DNA from: Galerina marginata
Taxonomy: Eukaryota > Basidiomycota > Agaricomycetes > Agaricales > Galerinaceae
Length of the DNA stretch: 64,000 nt
Direction of reading: 5' to 3'
Assembly (NCBI GenBank): GCA_023014335.1
Contig: JAECYW010000009.1
Coordinates: 310,001 to 374,000 of the forward strand
Position 1 is the first letter of the stretch; each line of letters opens with the position of its first letter. The notes beneath the pieces were generated by a model. The model was not told where the DNA came from, ran no database searches, and worked only from the letters and a program-made list of their open reading frames with translations. The position numbers were made by a program, and so were the translations under genes. Below, piece by piece: positions 45,459-58,091 of this stretch.

Positions 45459-46712
45459 GCCACGTCGATCTGAGTAGTAGCCAAAGGGTGTGTATGGAAG
45501 GATAATTATCTAGCAAGCTTCTAAGGTTCGGACAAGTAGGGGTGGGCACTGGTTCAAGACATTGAAAGAAAGGCTAAACCAAGGTGATCGCTAAAAATCA
45601 CGGACGGATGGTCTGCGGCGGAGGGACATTACTAAGCGCGAAGCGGGCCGGATGGAGTCTTCTTTCGATCAATCGTGTCCGAAAGTAGAAAGTCCTCCTC
45701 GGCCCCAATCGTGCCCAGCTTAATGTTGATAAAATTGGCTACGCAAGCGGCTTCATAGAGTATTGCGGCTTTCCATAGAGTGAAAAATTCCTATTTTCAT
45801 TGGTGGAAGCTCACTTACGCAGTGCTTTACTTTCCGTGTACTCAAGTACTGCGCGCAAACTGCTCGAGTACTTAGTTCCTTGCTTAGTTCGGTTGTGACC
45901 TTTACTTGAAGGGAAAAATTTGACCCTGTTGAACAAAAATGCGGCCCAGCTTTATAGCTCTGGTTTTATGCGAACAGAATTTCAGTCATTATCAAGGCAC
46001 AAAATCTACGACCGGATCCAATGACGACGACGGCATGAATAGTATTGAGCGACGGATTGGTTAGGAGCGACAGATTTCTCTAATTGTGAAAGCATGTACT
46101 GTAGTAGCAACCGCAATTATGTTTATTTTATTACAGACCATACTAAGCCCCCCCAGTGCCTTGACAGCCTCAAACAGAGCAAGAGGTCACGCAGGTAAAT
46201 GATTGGCAGCAGAAATTTTGTTGATAGCAGATTCAATTTTACGCCCTGAACCCCTGTGGATTCAAGCCGCCGCTCTCGTATTTCTCGGAAATTAACTCAG
46301 AACATTGGAAAGTGAGGGGGAAGGAAGCGGATGGCGAAGGACCGGGGACGTGGATTCATCCCGATACAGAAGCCGGCCTAGTGGAATCTGCAATCGCTGC
46401 CAAAGTTTCTGAACAAAATCCGGAGTTTTCTACTTATTGTTTAAAATGTAACATAAGACCACCACCTTTCACATGCCTGAAGGCGAGTAAAGTATAGTTA
46501 TCTGAACGTTTGAATGCCATAATAATTGTCATTTAATCAGGCTTTCTACCCCTGCTTATGTCAGGTAAAATGGGACATTGGTGTTGTCAATTTTCTACTT
46601 CCACTGGTTCCCAAAGATACCACCTATCGAGAAACCGCCATTCGCACGTTCCGCAAGCATACAAGGAGGCAGGCAACAGGATGAAACATAAGATGCAGTG
46701 TAAATTTCGAGC
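45459..46712. other. Intergenic, no gene seen
   Basis: About 1.2 kb of AT-rich sequence. A 61-codon plus frame at 46312-46497 has no motif. Confidence 0.5.
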
Positions 46713-46718
46713 TATAAA
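46713..46718 (+). promoter_or_regulatory. TATA box of the 392-aa gene
   Basis: TATAAA in gctataaaagcagg, 97 bp before the ATG at 46810, the same spacing as for the crystallin-like genes. Confidence 0.55.
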
Positions 46719-46809
46719 AGCAGGCGTAATTTGGGGAAACAACAAGAACAAGAACTCGTCTTCTCACTGCTTACTCTAAATCAAAAAACCTACCTCTCAG
46801 AAAATTGAA

Positions 46810-48149
46810 ATGGATCCCCAAAACAAGAACTCTAAATCTACCTTGCCTGGGTATCCACATTTTCCGATTGTCTGTTGAATGACCTATTGATCCTTTTTAT
46901 CTATAAGATTAAACGGCGGCGTTATAGTCAATGGAAAGACCGTCGACAATTTGGCAAATGGTACAGTCATTGCTACGGAAAGCAGTAGCGTAACTAAGTT
47001 CACGGAAGTTCGGTAAGCACAGAGTTGAAACCTCGTCGAAGATTACCCTAATTTACATTCCTTCCAGCACGCTCGAGAGGTATGTTGCTGGTGAAGCAGG
47101 TTCAAATAAATATCTGATCTTGTCTTAGCACCACCCAGTCGCTGGGTCTCGCTCTCACCGAAATCCCGTGGATGCGCTTCAAGGTCGTCGCAGAATCTGA
47201 TATAGCCCTTTTGGCGAGTGACATACGTTTCAAAGCATTTATCCAATCGGTCACCGAGACCACAGTCGCCGATCTTACCAAGGAAATCACGAATGAGTTC
47301 ACGGCGGCACTCCAGCAGGTTGTTGTGAACACCAACAAGTCTATAGCTACGCGCCTGTCCACTGTCGCCGAGAAAGTGATCGCGCAGATTACTGCCCTTA
47401 CCACCGGAGCTGGGGCTACTGGGTTCCAAACCCTTGGTTTCGACGCCAACCTCGGTTGTGGTCCCAGCCTCGGCGTTGGGTCTACCGTGGCACCTCCCGA
47501 TCTCGTGAAAGCGGATTGGATCTGGACCAAAGAAGTTGTTGCAGCCAACGGAAACCTCCCAGGCATGGCCCGACCCTTCCGTAAGGTTCTTTCCACCACT
47601 TCCCTTGTCAACCGCTTGACTATCGACATCGTTTGCGACAATTTTTACACCCTCTACGTAAATGGAAAGCTCGTGGGTTCCGGAACTGAGTGGACTATCG
47701 CCCAGCGTTACACCGTGCTGTTTGAGCATACGAAAGAGGTGGTGATCGCGGTGTATGCAGTCCAAGAATCAGTGGGACCACAACCAGTCGGATTACTTTC
47801 CGCCGGAGTTGTATGGAACAGCCAGGAAAAAACTCCAGAAGGGACACGTTTTACAACCAACACGAGCTGGAAGACTTTTGCCAACGACAACTTTGACAGG
47901 GGCTTTTTCCAGCGCGACTTCAATGCGGGAAGTTGGGAAGACTCAGTTTCGCAAGGGATTTATGCGAAGACACAACCATGGCAAGGCAAAGTGGCCCTCC
48001 CTACCACCGAGAGTCCAAGCGGTCCTGCATTGAAAGGCATCAAAAGCGCACCTGGCCAGCCTCGAATTCCAGACGCACCTGATGCACCACCTGCCGCGGT
48101 GATTATGTCCAATGAGGGGAATAAAGTGCCTGCCGTCAAGGCCCAGTGA
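46810..48149 (+). CDS. Protein with a galactose-binding-like beta-sandwich region (392 aa)
   Basis: Exons 46810-46850, 46908-47012, 47068-47079 and 47129-48149 sum to 1,179 nt (392 aa). The third exon is only 12 nt; joining exon 2 directly to exon 4 is also in frame and would drop four residues (TLES becomes T). There is no signal peptide (MDPQNKNSKSTLPG), so it is cytosolic or secreted by another route. Residues about 170-330 show the pattern of sugar-binding-like domains in fungal proteins: DWIWTKE, FRKVLSTT, LTIDIVCDNFYTLYVNGKLV, GSGTEW, TVLFEHTKEVVIAVYAVQ, GPQPVGLLSAGVVW and TNTSWKTF. The C-terminal about 45 residues are Pro/Ala-rich. Binding to glycans is an inference from the pattern. 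Confidence 0.72.
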
Positions 48150-49429
48150 AATATTTACGGGACGAAATGAAGGGAAAGAAATCCCTGCGTTTATATCTCG
48201 CCCTTAGAAGTATCGTGATTTCTATTTGATTTCTCTAGACATGTATTCTTTTTGCGTCATCGCTGGAATAGCCAAAACGATATCATATTTAAACCCGGGA
48301 TTCCTTGGGTTCCTTGTTAAGCCGTCTGTTACAACACTTGGCGGCCATCAAGAATATGCTATTGTGCAGTCATCACTGGTACATCTAGGCGGAGGCGAAA
48401 ATACGACTGAGATGTAGGCCAGTGATTTGGCGCGACATATGTGATGGCGGCCAAAGATTGAACGTCACTGTGGAAGGATGACAATACGATGAGCGATCAA
48501 GAAAGTGACTGGATAGAAGAATGCCGTTTTTCGGCTATTACTGAAGGTCGTCAGTAGGTAAAACGTACATAAGGAACGAGAATTCGAATAGGCACAACAA
48601 AGTCAAGCCCCATCTGTGACACCGATGTGATAAGCGCCTTGCTGAAATCATGTTAGAACTCGAGAACCAAGACGAAATGAAAGTCAAATTAAACTCGCCG
48701 AAATAAGAAAGAGAAATACGAAATGTGAATTGCTATCACGTTCTCTCTACCAAAGTAGAACCCAACCACAACCAGGACGTGTAAGAAAGGACCACAAATC
48801 AAACCTTCTCGCCGGTCATTGTCCTAAACGCTAAGGGGAAGCATTGGAATGACGAGTGGGATCCAATCCGGAACCTCTTACGAAAATTATTCTGAAGCAA
48901 TATCAGCTAATGGCGAGGAATACAATAATAAGAAACCTATCGTGTTCCAGGCGCAGGAATGTGGCCAGAAAAGTCGAAGAGGAATCAATTGTGAAACGTG
49001 GGATGAGATTAAAAGGTCGGACTAAACGCACAGGAGGGTACGATCAGCCGAAGACTGAGAAGCGGAGCCCATGAGCGAGCGGGAAGGTTTTCTAATTTAA
49101 ATGTTTGCTGATATCATATCAGAAATCGAGGACAAAAACGAAAAGAAAATCGTCGGGTAAAACACACCGAGATAAGAAAGACCGAGGTACGACATGTGCA
49201 CTCCTGCCGCCAGTTTTCCTTCCCAAAAAAGCACAATTATGGGTACGTGCACTTGAATCATTCTTACTTGTTGCTCGTTCTGCCTGCACAAATGCGTCTG
49301 GTTCCGGAATCAATTCACGTCTCTAGGTTGAGAGAAAAATTGCATCAGGCCAGGTGAGGTGATCTACAGCGCAAACGTCGATACCTTCGTCCACGAGCTA
49401 TGTCTCCATTCGGACTGCATAGCTCACCG
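48150..49429. other. No supported gene; decayed local duplication
   Basis: Blocks at about 48645-48735 and 49115-49195 are alike (cgccgaaataagaaagagaa against caccgagataagaaagaccg) in the same orientation. They look like two eroded copies of one segment, in the style of the membrane-gene relics elsewhere in the window. Confidence 0.4.
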
Positions 49430-50640
49430 AGGCTAGTCGAGGCCGTAGTTGTGGTCTTCTCCTTGGTCCACATCGGCGTAAGATTTGTCTTCAGATCCAT
49501 AAACAAGGATTTGGGCGTCGGTGGAAAACTGAGGTAAGGTACTGAGCTGGGAGTTCAAGTTTAGAGGCGATGGAAGACGGGAGTTCCTTGGTTTTTGATT
49601 CTCGAGGACGCGTCCGAACGTCGAAGCGACAGGTAGTGGTGCGTCGCCGGACGGCGGACTTTGGCTGTGGAGGTACCTGTATGACCTAAACGGGTTGAGA
49701 CCGAATGAAAAGCAGAAAAGGACAGGAAGACCTGTAAGACTCACCGGCAAGGCCGTGGGATAGCTTAAGTGGGACCAAAGAGCTCCCAAAGCCAGTTGAT
49801 AAGCAACTGGAAGCTGTTGGCGTCGATAATCCAGAAAGTGCTGTGGGATGATACGAGAAAAAAGAGGGAAGAAACGAGGGAAACGTGCATATATGCGAGT
49901 GTAACATCAGTAAGGGGGTGTTCTAATAGCCACAGGCGTCCGATGGAGAAGTAGGCGGGTTCAAGCGCCCAGGGGAAGGAGCTATTAGGGCGGGCACAGA
50001 AAGAAGAGAACACTCTTGAGACGAGACATAAGCGAACGCCAGCGAGATCCTAGAAATTCTCCACAAGTCAGCGCAGAAAACTGTGGAAAAGGAGAGGTTA
50101 TTCAGCACCGTCAGCGACGTATGATGCAAATTATTCAATTTTATTTGCATGAGAAACAGTTCCAACACCGTAGAGACCTGCAAGGTCGATCGCCCAATAA
50201 TTTTTCTCCTCCAGCAGTCGTCGATTGGTCCAGGCAAACTCACTTGAACCTGGTAAATCCGCCCAGATCCTCTGGCACGTAGTGCCCCAGACCTTCCCCG
50301 AATGCCGGATCGCAGAAAGATCCCCTAGATATAGAATGGATATAATTGAGACGATCGAGGTTATAAAGCAGGGTCGGCCCATGGACATCGAGGTTGCAGA
50401 GCGGAAGCTCGTCGATGGGCGAAAGCAATGAGCATCGTCATGATCCTTGATGAGTCGGAGTCGACAAAGTAGCAGAGTGGAGGCCGTAAGAGTGGGAGAC
50501 TGCGTGTTAGAACTGCAGCATCGTGTTCTTTTGAGGCAGGGAACGTCTCACCTGCGGATGAACTCGCCTGTCCAACGTGGACGGTGTCGAGCAGGCTGAA
50601 TCCCACGATTGTTTTTAATCTAATCTACTGATCAGGTCAT
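49430..50640 (-). pseudogene. Decayed gene relic, upstream duplicate
   Basis: Minus-strand fragments with blocks in common with 52100-52960: TCQRIWADL here against TCQRIYDQS there, and NYWAIDLAGL against the frame over gtcgatcggccgataaaac. Both also share a purine-rich part with an atatgcgag core (49890 and 52410). Frames are broken several times. The original product is unknown. Confidence 0.45.
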
Positions 50641-50759
50641 GATCATGATGATCTTGGCGACCACGATGAGGACCCTGCACATAATGTTTGGGCTCGATTG
50701 AGTGCGCTGTCAGCTTGGACTCGTTTCTACGCTTTTCACGTTTGAACCCCGTCAACGCC

Positions 50760-51703
50760 ATGCAACCGCGTCAGGCAGATGCACCTCCCGAAGATGATGG
50801 TCTTGCTGCTTTTTCGATGAACGTTAAATCCAGGCCACTAGAACCTGAACCAAATCGAAAAAAGGGATGCTACTTCTGTGGTCGGCTGCCAGGAGAGAAA
50901 CAAGAATTCTCAAAGTGCGCTCGGGTAAGCTATGCGTTTATTATTATAAACATTTGACATTTAACTCAAAGAACATGGAACAAATAGTGCAGAGGCGTGT
51001 TTTATTGTTCTCGAGAAGTATTTACACCATCTTATACCGAGTAATGCAGTTGACCGATGACGACCGCTATTTCTCAGTGTCAGAAGAAAGATTGGTGAGT
51101 AGCTATCATTATGCGGCTGTCCAAGACAGTTATCTAACTTGCATGTCCAGGGAAGATCATAAAAAGTTCTGTGAAGAGCCGGATAAACAACGTGCCTTCA
51201 TTGTGAAGTGCATCGGTCGAATGAACCTGGACGCGGATTTGATGCGCGCCATTGGGCTTGCTCTGGGCGAAGAACTCCTACCAGCTTTTACTGCGGCATC
51301 GGACAACAGGAAGATGTGGGTCGCCTGCGCGAACCTTTACATATCCCCAGATGAAGAAGGAGAAGACTTCAAATTGCTCACATCGCCCGACATTCCTCTC
51401 AAGGCCCTCCTCGACAAACCAATGCAAGGAAGGGTGAAGCTCGTCGGCATCAACGACGTTACAGACATGAATATTCCCATCGGCGACCGTATTCGCGTGC
51501 TGTGGCAGAAACTTAGGGATGACATGGATAGGTCTGGCTATCGGGATACGGCCTACGTAGCCCTGCTGCAATTTGGTTACAACAAGAGCGGAGTATTCTT
51601 TATGCCCTTTTCCGTGTATGCGGACGACCTCGCACGGATTAGAAAGGATCAAGAAATAGGGAAGCAAAACAATGATACTTCGTTCAAGCCGTTTCTATTG
51701 TAA
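50760..51703 (+). CDS. MYND zinc-finger protein (254 aa)
   Basis: Exons 50760-50924, 50988-51017, 51078-51094 and 51151-51703 sum to 765 nt (254 aa); introns are 63, 60 and 56 bp, and exons 2 and 3 are only 30 and 17 nt. Once joined, residues about 37-78 form a complete MYND finger: CYFCGRLPGEKQEFSKC, ARCRGVFYCSRECQKKDW, EDHKKFC, with all eight zinc ligands (seven Cys, one His) in the expected spacing. The rest (about 175 residues) is a soluble alpha/beta region without a domain known to me. MYND fingers mediate protein-protein contacts, often in transcriptional regulation; many mushroom genomes carry large sets of such genes. Splice sites were chosen because only this set restores the finger. 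Confidence 0.85.
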
Positions 51704-52099
51704 TTATTTTCTACACTTTCAGAGCTCCTCTCAGAACTGACATCGTCTCCATTTATAAGTATAGCCAACCGTGTATTAGCGTCTCTAGAAGATAGCAAGG
51801 GCCGACCAATGACATGCCTACTAGGAGAGCATGATAAGAATTTGTTGAGGGAGTGGGCCATAAATCGTGTACGAGTCTAACTTGTAGTCTCTCGTTACGA
51901 ATTTCTTTTCGCTGGTCAATATGAATCATATCTTGTGAAATACATTTACTCTTTAAAATCTTCGTATGTAGGTGTCGGAGGATACAGCTTTGTCTATTTC
52001 CGAGTGACCTACTTTCTAAACTCTAACATACTTCTCACTGTGCGACCTTTCATTATAGCGGGGCATTGTGCGCTAGGTTATTGTTGCTAGGGGGGGTGG
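51704..52099. other. Intergenic, no gene seen
   Basis: 3' flank of the MYND gene; no notable frame. Confidence 0.5.
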
Positions 52100-52960
52100 T
52101 GTACTAAACTCTATTGATCAAATGTGAAAATAAGCAATATTGGCACAATGGCACGTACTGAAGCCCGAGAGCGCATTTTTGACGCTGTATGCCTGTAATT
52201 GGACAGGCATATCAGCCCTACAAATGGGGAAGAGGAGTCGAATGAGCACATAAGATAGATAAAAATGTTGCGCAAACGCACGGCAGGGTATGCTCCGCCG
52301 AAGATGGAGAGGTTGGGCTCAACAGTGAGCGGCCGTCGTTGTTGGTAATGCAGGGGGCACTGTGGCATGATAAGAGGAAAATGGGGGAAGAAGCGATGCA
52401 AAACACCCAAATATGCGAGCGACTGTGGAACAAGAGGTGGGTCAAACGAGCAATACACGTGCAGTTCTCTAGTGTTCAGCGCGGAAAACTGGACAAAATA
52501 GAGTTAAGTCAGCATCGTCGCGGATGTATGGTGTAGATTTAAACAATATAACTTGCAGTACTTAGTTTAAACACAGTATCCGGAGTGAGACCTGTGAGGT
52601 CGATCGGCCGATAAAACATGTCCTCCAGCCGTTTTACATTGATCCTCGATGAATCAAGGACGCGAAGGGAGCAATAAAGGAGAAAATACTCACGTAGTAC
52701 AACGGGTAAGGCCCAAAACTCTGGTCATAGATCCTCTGGCACGTACTCCCGCGACGGAGCCACAATCCATCCCCCAATGGCGGATCGCAGGAAGGTCTCC
52801 CATTCTCGGCTACGATGAGTTGGAGTTGAAAGTAGCAGAATAAAGGCAGAAGGAGCGAAAGTAAGCATATAAGACGGCAGCAGAGGGCTCTTTTCGAGGC
52901 GGAGGACGTCTGGGGCCTAAGGCTGAACACGCTTGTTCAATAGGGTGTCAAGCAGCCTGT
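52100..52960 (-). pseudogene. Decayed gene relic, downstream duplicate
   Basis: Shares blocks with 49430-50640 in the same order and strand, including LIVAENGRPSCDPPLGDGLW followed by STCQRIYDQS, and the gtcgatcg/ctcctcc block at 52599. Broken frames indicate decay. Confidence 0.45.
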
Positions 52961-54659
52961 TGATCGACGTTGACCAAGAGCCTTTGAGCGAATTTCCACG
53001 GATATTTTTATCTGTCTTTTACGACCACAATTCAGTGCGACGTTCGACACCAGATTCGTATAGCTGGAGGACGCCAATTCATACAAGGAGAAATTTCAGT
53101 ACTTATCTCAAGGGGGGTATGAGTACCCATTGTGATTCAATGCCGAGAAACGCGTATGATAAGCGTTAAATTTGTTCTAAGCCGAGGACGGCGGTCCAGC
53201 GAAGCCAGCAAAAGATAACTTCGACGGAGTCCAGCAAAATAAAGGATATCTGAGCAGAGCGCCCTGGCCAGCGTGAATGTATGGAGCGCAATGTTGATGG
53301 CGGTAATCACCTTGCTGAAAGCAAGGTCCCTGTACCCCCCTAAATTCACGTTTAAGGAAATTTTTGTTGCCATCATCATGATTGTTAGTCATGTTTGTCT
53401 TTGAGGCCTACACCATGTTTGCACTTGTTATTTATACTACCCATCCCCCGTTCCTTAGAACCTCAAATGTTGCAATCAATGATGCCATCAACCTTCACGA
53501 TCGCACTGAAAACGTTCAAGTTGGAATTGGACTTGCCTTGGACACTCATCCTATCTTGATCGCGCAACTAGCGATAGGCCACAACTGCACTGGCCTGGCC
53601 AATGCTATGTATGTCAGCGACGAGCGGCGCGTTGTCGTTGCCGAGTGCCTCTCGCCACTTCAAGGCATGTGGGCCGGCACTGGAAGGACACAAGATGGGC
53701 AGAGTGATAAGAGGAGGGCAGCTGAAAGATGAAGGACGGGTGAGAAGTCGGATAGAGGCAGGTACGATTTACTCCCAATCGCGAAACGATGGCGGCATGT
53801 CCATACCTTAATCTTCGGCCAAGGTAAGTTGGCCCCGGTTGGGTCGTTTTGGTATCATCTCGTTGTGCGAGCCACTTATCCGCTCCATGACAGGTTCGCC
53901 AGGTTCAGCGACATTGCCCTCGCTGCTTTGAAGTGACCTCACCATCCCTGCCTGTGGGGTACCAACCCGCCTCACCACGCTATGCCAAGGCCGTTTCCGG
54001 CTCCTAGAGCAACAGCAATCGCGGCCAGCTAGAGAAACATGACAGTGGTGTCCGGACACAAAAGGGTGACAAACCTTTGTCGCCCGCCATCCTCACGTCT
54101 GCCGAGCAACCTCAACCTTGCCTCTCGCCTTTTGCCTGTGACCATTGGTGGCCCACCGCTACGCCGCATCCGCCATTCTGTTGCTTGATCACCAACTTCG
54201 TTTGGCTAATGCCATGAATCCCGCTCCGCTATCAGGCCAAGGACATTTTCGCCAGAAAACAACGCATTATGCCGAAGACGATTGAACAGGAGAGGCGGGG
54301 ACCGTAACATTGTCGGTGATGATGAGAGAGGCAGGAAAATATGGCCGTGTGTAAGTTCTCGCATCCCCTCCCTACTTTCAAGATTAGTTTTACTTTGTTT
54401 GTCAAGTGCCAAACCCCATTACCACCTCATGCCGCCTCTACTCCCAGTGGCCTTCCTTTGCCTATGCTGACACTCACTGGCTCAACTTCGACCCTAGCAT
54501 TGCCCGGCAAGCAGCAGCAGTCCTCTTCGGACGACAAGGAGAGCACGGTAGCTGCAATCTTGTTGGAACGTTTTCCAGCTTGTTGCCCATGCAAAATGTA
54601 TGAACAATATGTCGGAGATGTGTATGTACTTAAATTAACCTTACTGGGGACGAGTTTTG
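52961..54659. other. No supported gene; left flank of KDZ copy 2
   Basis: A 116-codon plus frame (53382-53732) and another at 54341-54706 overlap nothing recognisable; the latter runs into the transposon end by chance. No repeat structure seen. Confidence 0.4.
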
Positions 54660-54667
54660 CTGTGCGA
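54660..54667. repeat. Presumed left target-site duplication of KDZ copy 2
   Basis: CTGTGCGA, the 8 bp directly outside the point where identity with copy 1 begins. The partner would lie just beyond predicted position 65579, outside the window. Confidence 0.5.
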
Positions 54668-54685
54668 CAGGCAGTGACCCTATTA

Positions 54686-54730
54686 TTGTGCATATTTCGA
54701 CTCTAATGAGAGTTGAATCATTATGCACAA
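54686..54730. repeat. Terminal inverted-repeat core of copy 2
   Basis: Same sequence as 43134-43178, reversed: ttgtgcatat, actctaatgagagt, ttatgcacaa. The three subterminal repeats follow at 54760-54912. Confidence 0.7.
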
Positions 54731-55579
54731 TATCCTCTTGCCTAGACGAATGCATGAGGATCCAAAACGCGAGAGATGGTGGCTATGCTGGCCTCGAGGA
54801 GCTCGTAAATTATGTAGAATGTAAGAGGACAACTTTATGGGGTATAAAATCATGCAAAATGCGAGAGAATGGCTAAATCCAGCTCATCTTACTGTGCAGA
54901 ATGCTAGAGAATTTCTTTATGTAGAATCATTTTACTCAATAACCGTAAAACAATCCTTATATGGTGTACCTCTGGCCGGAATTCCGGATGCTTCTTCCAG
55001 CTTTCGCCGGCGCCGCATGTACTTTAGAGTCCGACGCCAAGGGAGATCCTGAGAGGAAGGACTGACGTTAAAAGCGGCTAATCACAGCGCACCACTTTCT
55101 GAGAGCTTCATAACATTTATATAAGATCTGAATGCAGAAATGGAATCAGGTTAAAGAACCTCAAAATACGTACCAGACGAAATAAATTCAATCAACAGCC
55201 CCCAAAAGGTATAGGTGGAAAAAGTACACAGGCGGAGTGCGCCCTGACGAGGGACCACACTTCGTTTTTTGGACACCGCTATCAAAAGGTGAAGAAAACG
55301 GGACTTCTGCGAGAAATGCCAATCAATCTCTTTGTTCGTCGCAAAGGGCAACAGTTATAATTAGCATCACTCGACATTAAACTTCACCGATTTCCCATAA
55401 TATCGAGGATCGGTCCATCCCAAACTGGCATTCATTATGCTTAATGGTGAGTTTAGCTTTCGTACAGCAACACAAGGTAAGCTGTAATCTTATTTTACGA
55501 GGACTAGTAAGTCAAGACATTTGCGAGTAAAGAAATGTATCCATTTCGACCCAGGAGCTACTACGTAGTGAATATGGCA

Positions 55580-57615
55580 TCAAGCTCGAGTAACAAGGTT
55601 ACCATCCTTGTCAACCTCATTCCCGTCTTCATCCTCGTAATGCCAGCGTCCCTTCGTTGACTTCCTGCCCTTCTTACCCGTAGCGGTTGTAGTTGCAGAT
55701 CCCACGGATTTGTCTAGCGTCGCGGGGGCTGCAGAATGAGATGATCGCGTTTTCTTGATGGGCACCGCCCTCTCTCCCGATGCCGCCGCCCGTTTTCTGC
55801 TGCCTCCTTTTTTACCTCCTACCTTTAAGTTTGTAGATGATGCCGGAATATTTTCGGTATTACCTGCGGATCCAATGCATTTATCGCTCCCGTCTTGCGT
55901 CGATTGGCCGTCGACTAAAACTTGCGTAGTCGAGAGTGAGTAGTCCTGGTTATCGAACACAAATCCATCGGGTGGTGACTGGATTGAGCGGAGGATATAG
56001 TTGTCAGGTGTGGTTTCAGCACTCAGGCTGGGCGTAGGTTGTGGCTCTGGGACTGAATTTATAGCCTGCACAGTGGTGGGAGCCATGAAATCCGGAGACA
56101 TTGAGTACGGTGGCAAAGGCAGTGGGAGGTGCATCGCGGCCTGAGTAGTAGTAGCCCGTCGTGTGTTCTCTTGGGCTAACGAAAATAAATCCGGCATTGG
56201 GCCGGTAACCGGTTCACCCGAGGTAGAAAGACTGTTTGTCGCGTCAAAACTATCGCCAGAATACTGGGGAAAGTGGAAGTGCTCCATATCCATGTCTTGA
56301 GCTGAGGAAAGTTCGGAAGGATGAGTAGCGGTTAACGTATCCCACTCGAAGTCCATGTTGAGATCAAAATTGACACCGGTGGCTTCCGTTGAGCCCATGA
56401 CTGGCAACGTAGCTATGTTCCCCGTGGAATTGTCGATGGCTGAACCAACAGTTCCGGTGGGACTCGTCAAGTTATCAGGAGGAGAGGTTGGAGTCCTATC
56501 TATTGTTGAGGTAGCCGTGTCTTCAGAATCTAGTTCGATAGCGATAACATAGATCAGCGGCCATATCCCCCAATGAATATGAAACACAACTGACGATAGC
56601 AGTTCACCAGATGTTCAGTGAACGGTTTTACGATACCTTGATCAAACCCCATGTACGACCTACGGAAGCTGGGGCCTTGAACAGATTCTGGGCGACTATA
56701 AAAGCTGAGGTATCATTAGCTATATGGTTGATCTTCGAGATACGAATCACTCACTGCTGAAGGTGAATACGCCCATCCTCCGCGGGGACTGGACCTCCTG
56801 CCACAAGGTAAAATACCCACCCAGTAGTGTTTGCGGCGACTTGGAGTGTTTGGTTCAATATGCCAGGCAACGCTTTAATTCCTCTAATGGTAGATTTAAT
56901 ATAATTGAAACTATTGCAAGCAGCTAAAACTCGGGAAACATACGCGTCATATCCCTTCAACGAATTGTTATTGGCTTCCTGTTCTAATTCGATCTCCTTG
57001 TTCTTCCTCCACTTCTCGATTTCTTCGTCAATGCGATCCTGGACGTCCTTGGGTTCGGTGTCAAGCATTCTCTGGGTTACTTCACGTCGGATTGCCAGTG
57101 CATCTCCTCTGTTATTAGCTTGAACGATCTTGCACTTCTCACCAACAGCCCGACTAATTTTATCAGCAAACAATTTCTGGTAAACCTCAACGCGCTGTGG
57201 CGCACGTGTGGTTGATTTCTTCTGGCTTTCGGCCTTTGCCAATTCGGACAGGGTGTCGGCAAAGACTTTAATGGCCTGACTTGCACCGCTATTTCTCGAC
57301 GCTGTTTTGTTGTAAAACCAGTGCTCGAGTTGCTAAAAAAAGTATCATCACCAAAGGCTTTGAAAGATAGACCAGTCGCACCTTTCTACGCGCCTCAACA
57401 GCCGCTGCTAACGCTTTCTGTTCTTCAGCGTTAAGCTCTTCATGCATTGGCTTTGAGGGAAAAGCAACTTCGCGCTCAGGCCACCGATCAAACCAGTTCT
57501 TCTGAACCGCAAAATGGAAGCGGTTGGTCGAGGATTGCGCTCGTGAAGTCAAAAAGTCCTCAATCCGGAAGGTAAGCCAGGCTTGCTGTTCAGGCGTCGT
57601 CCAGCTTTTCCCCAT
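55580..57615 (-). CDS. Transposon-borne 603-aa protein, copy 2
   Basis: Identical in translation to the gene at 40249-42284 (exons 57615-57382, 57332-56944, 56883-56755, 56704-56595, 56529-55580). Same WF-helix N-terminus, TGWVF block, disordered middle and lysine-rich tail. Intact. Confidence 0.75.
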
Positions 57616-57733
57616 ACTGAGAAGCGCGTTCAAGGTCTGAGAGATAGAAGTAAGCTACTTGGATGTTTGAGAATTGGAATGACTTCGGAGACTCCTTTGG
57701 GGTGGAATCGCGCTCTGTAAGGCGCAATTCTAG

Positions 57734-57756
57734 AGCGGAGAGAAATTATACATAAT
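57734..57756 (-). promoter_or_regulatory. Shared promoter motif, 603-aa gene, copy 2
   Basis: Reverse complement of 40108-40130, 118 bp ahead of the start codon at 57615. Confidence 0.55.
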
Positions 57757-58091
57757 ACTAGAAAAAATGTTGATCATTATGGACTGGCTCTCTGATCGTC
57801 TGTGCATGTGGATCGTCTGCAACTGCTCACACGTGGAAATCAGGCTACAAGATAAGATGATTCATTGCAAACTGATGTAATATCAAGAGTCGGTTATCAG
57901 CACTTTGCATGAAACTCAAGAATAGGCGCCGAGATATTTTTAGCTCATCTGACAAACTTCGAATGAGATTGTTTAAAGACTTGGTAACAGATATATCCAA
58001 GAAGATAACAAAGCGGTCAGAATTAAGTGAGATTGAGCTGCTAAAAACCAGCACTGGAATTGAAGGTGGCTCTATACAAATGTTAACATGC

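Noticed and set aside
53382..53732. 116-codon plus-strand frame
   Set aside because: No recognisable domain, signal peptide or splice context.
54341..54706. 121-codon frame running into the end of KDZ copy 2
   Set aside because: Its last codons lie in the transposon end, so it is a chance frame across an insertion edge.
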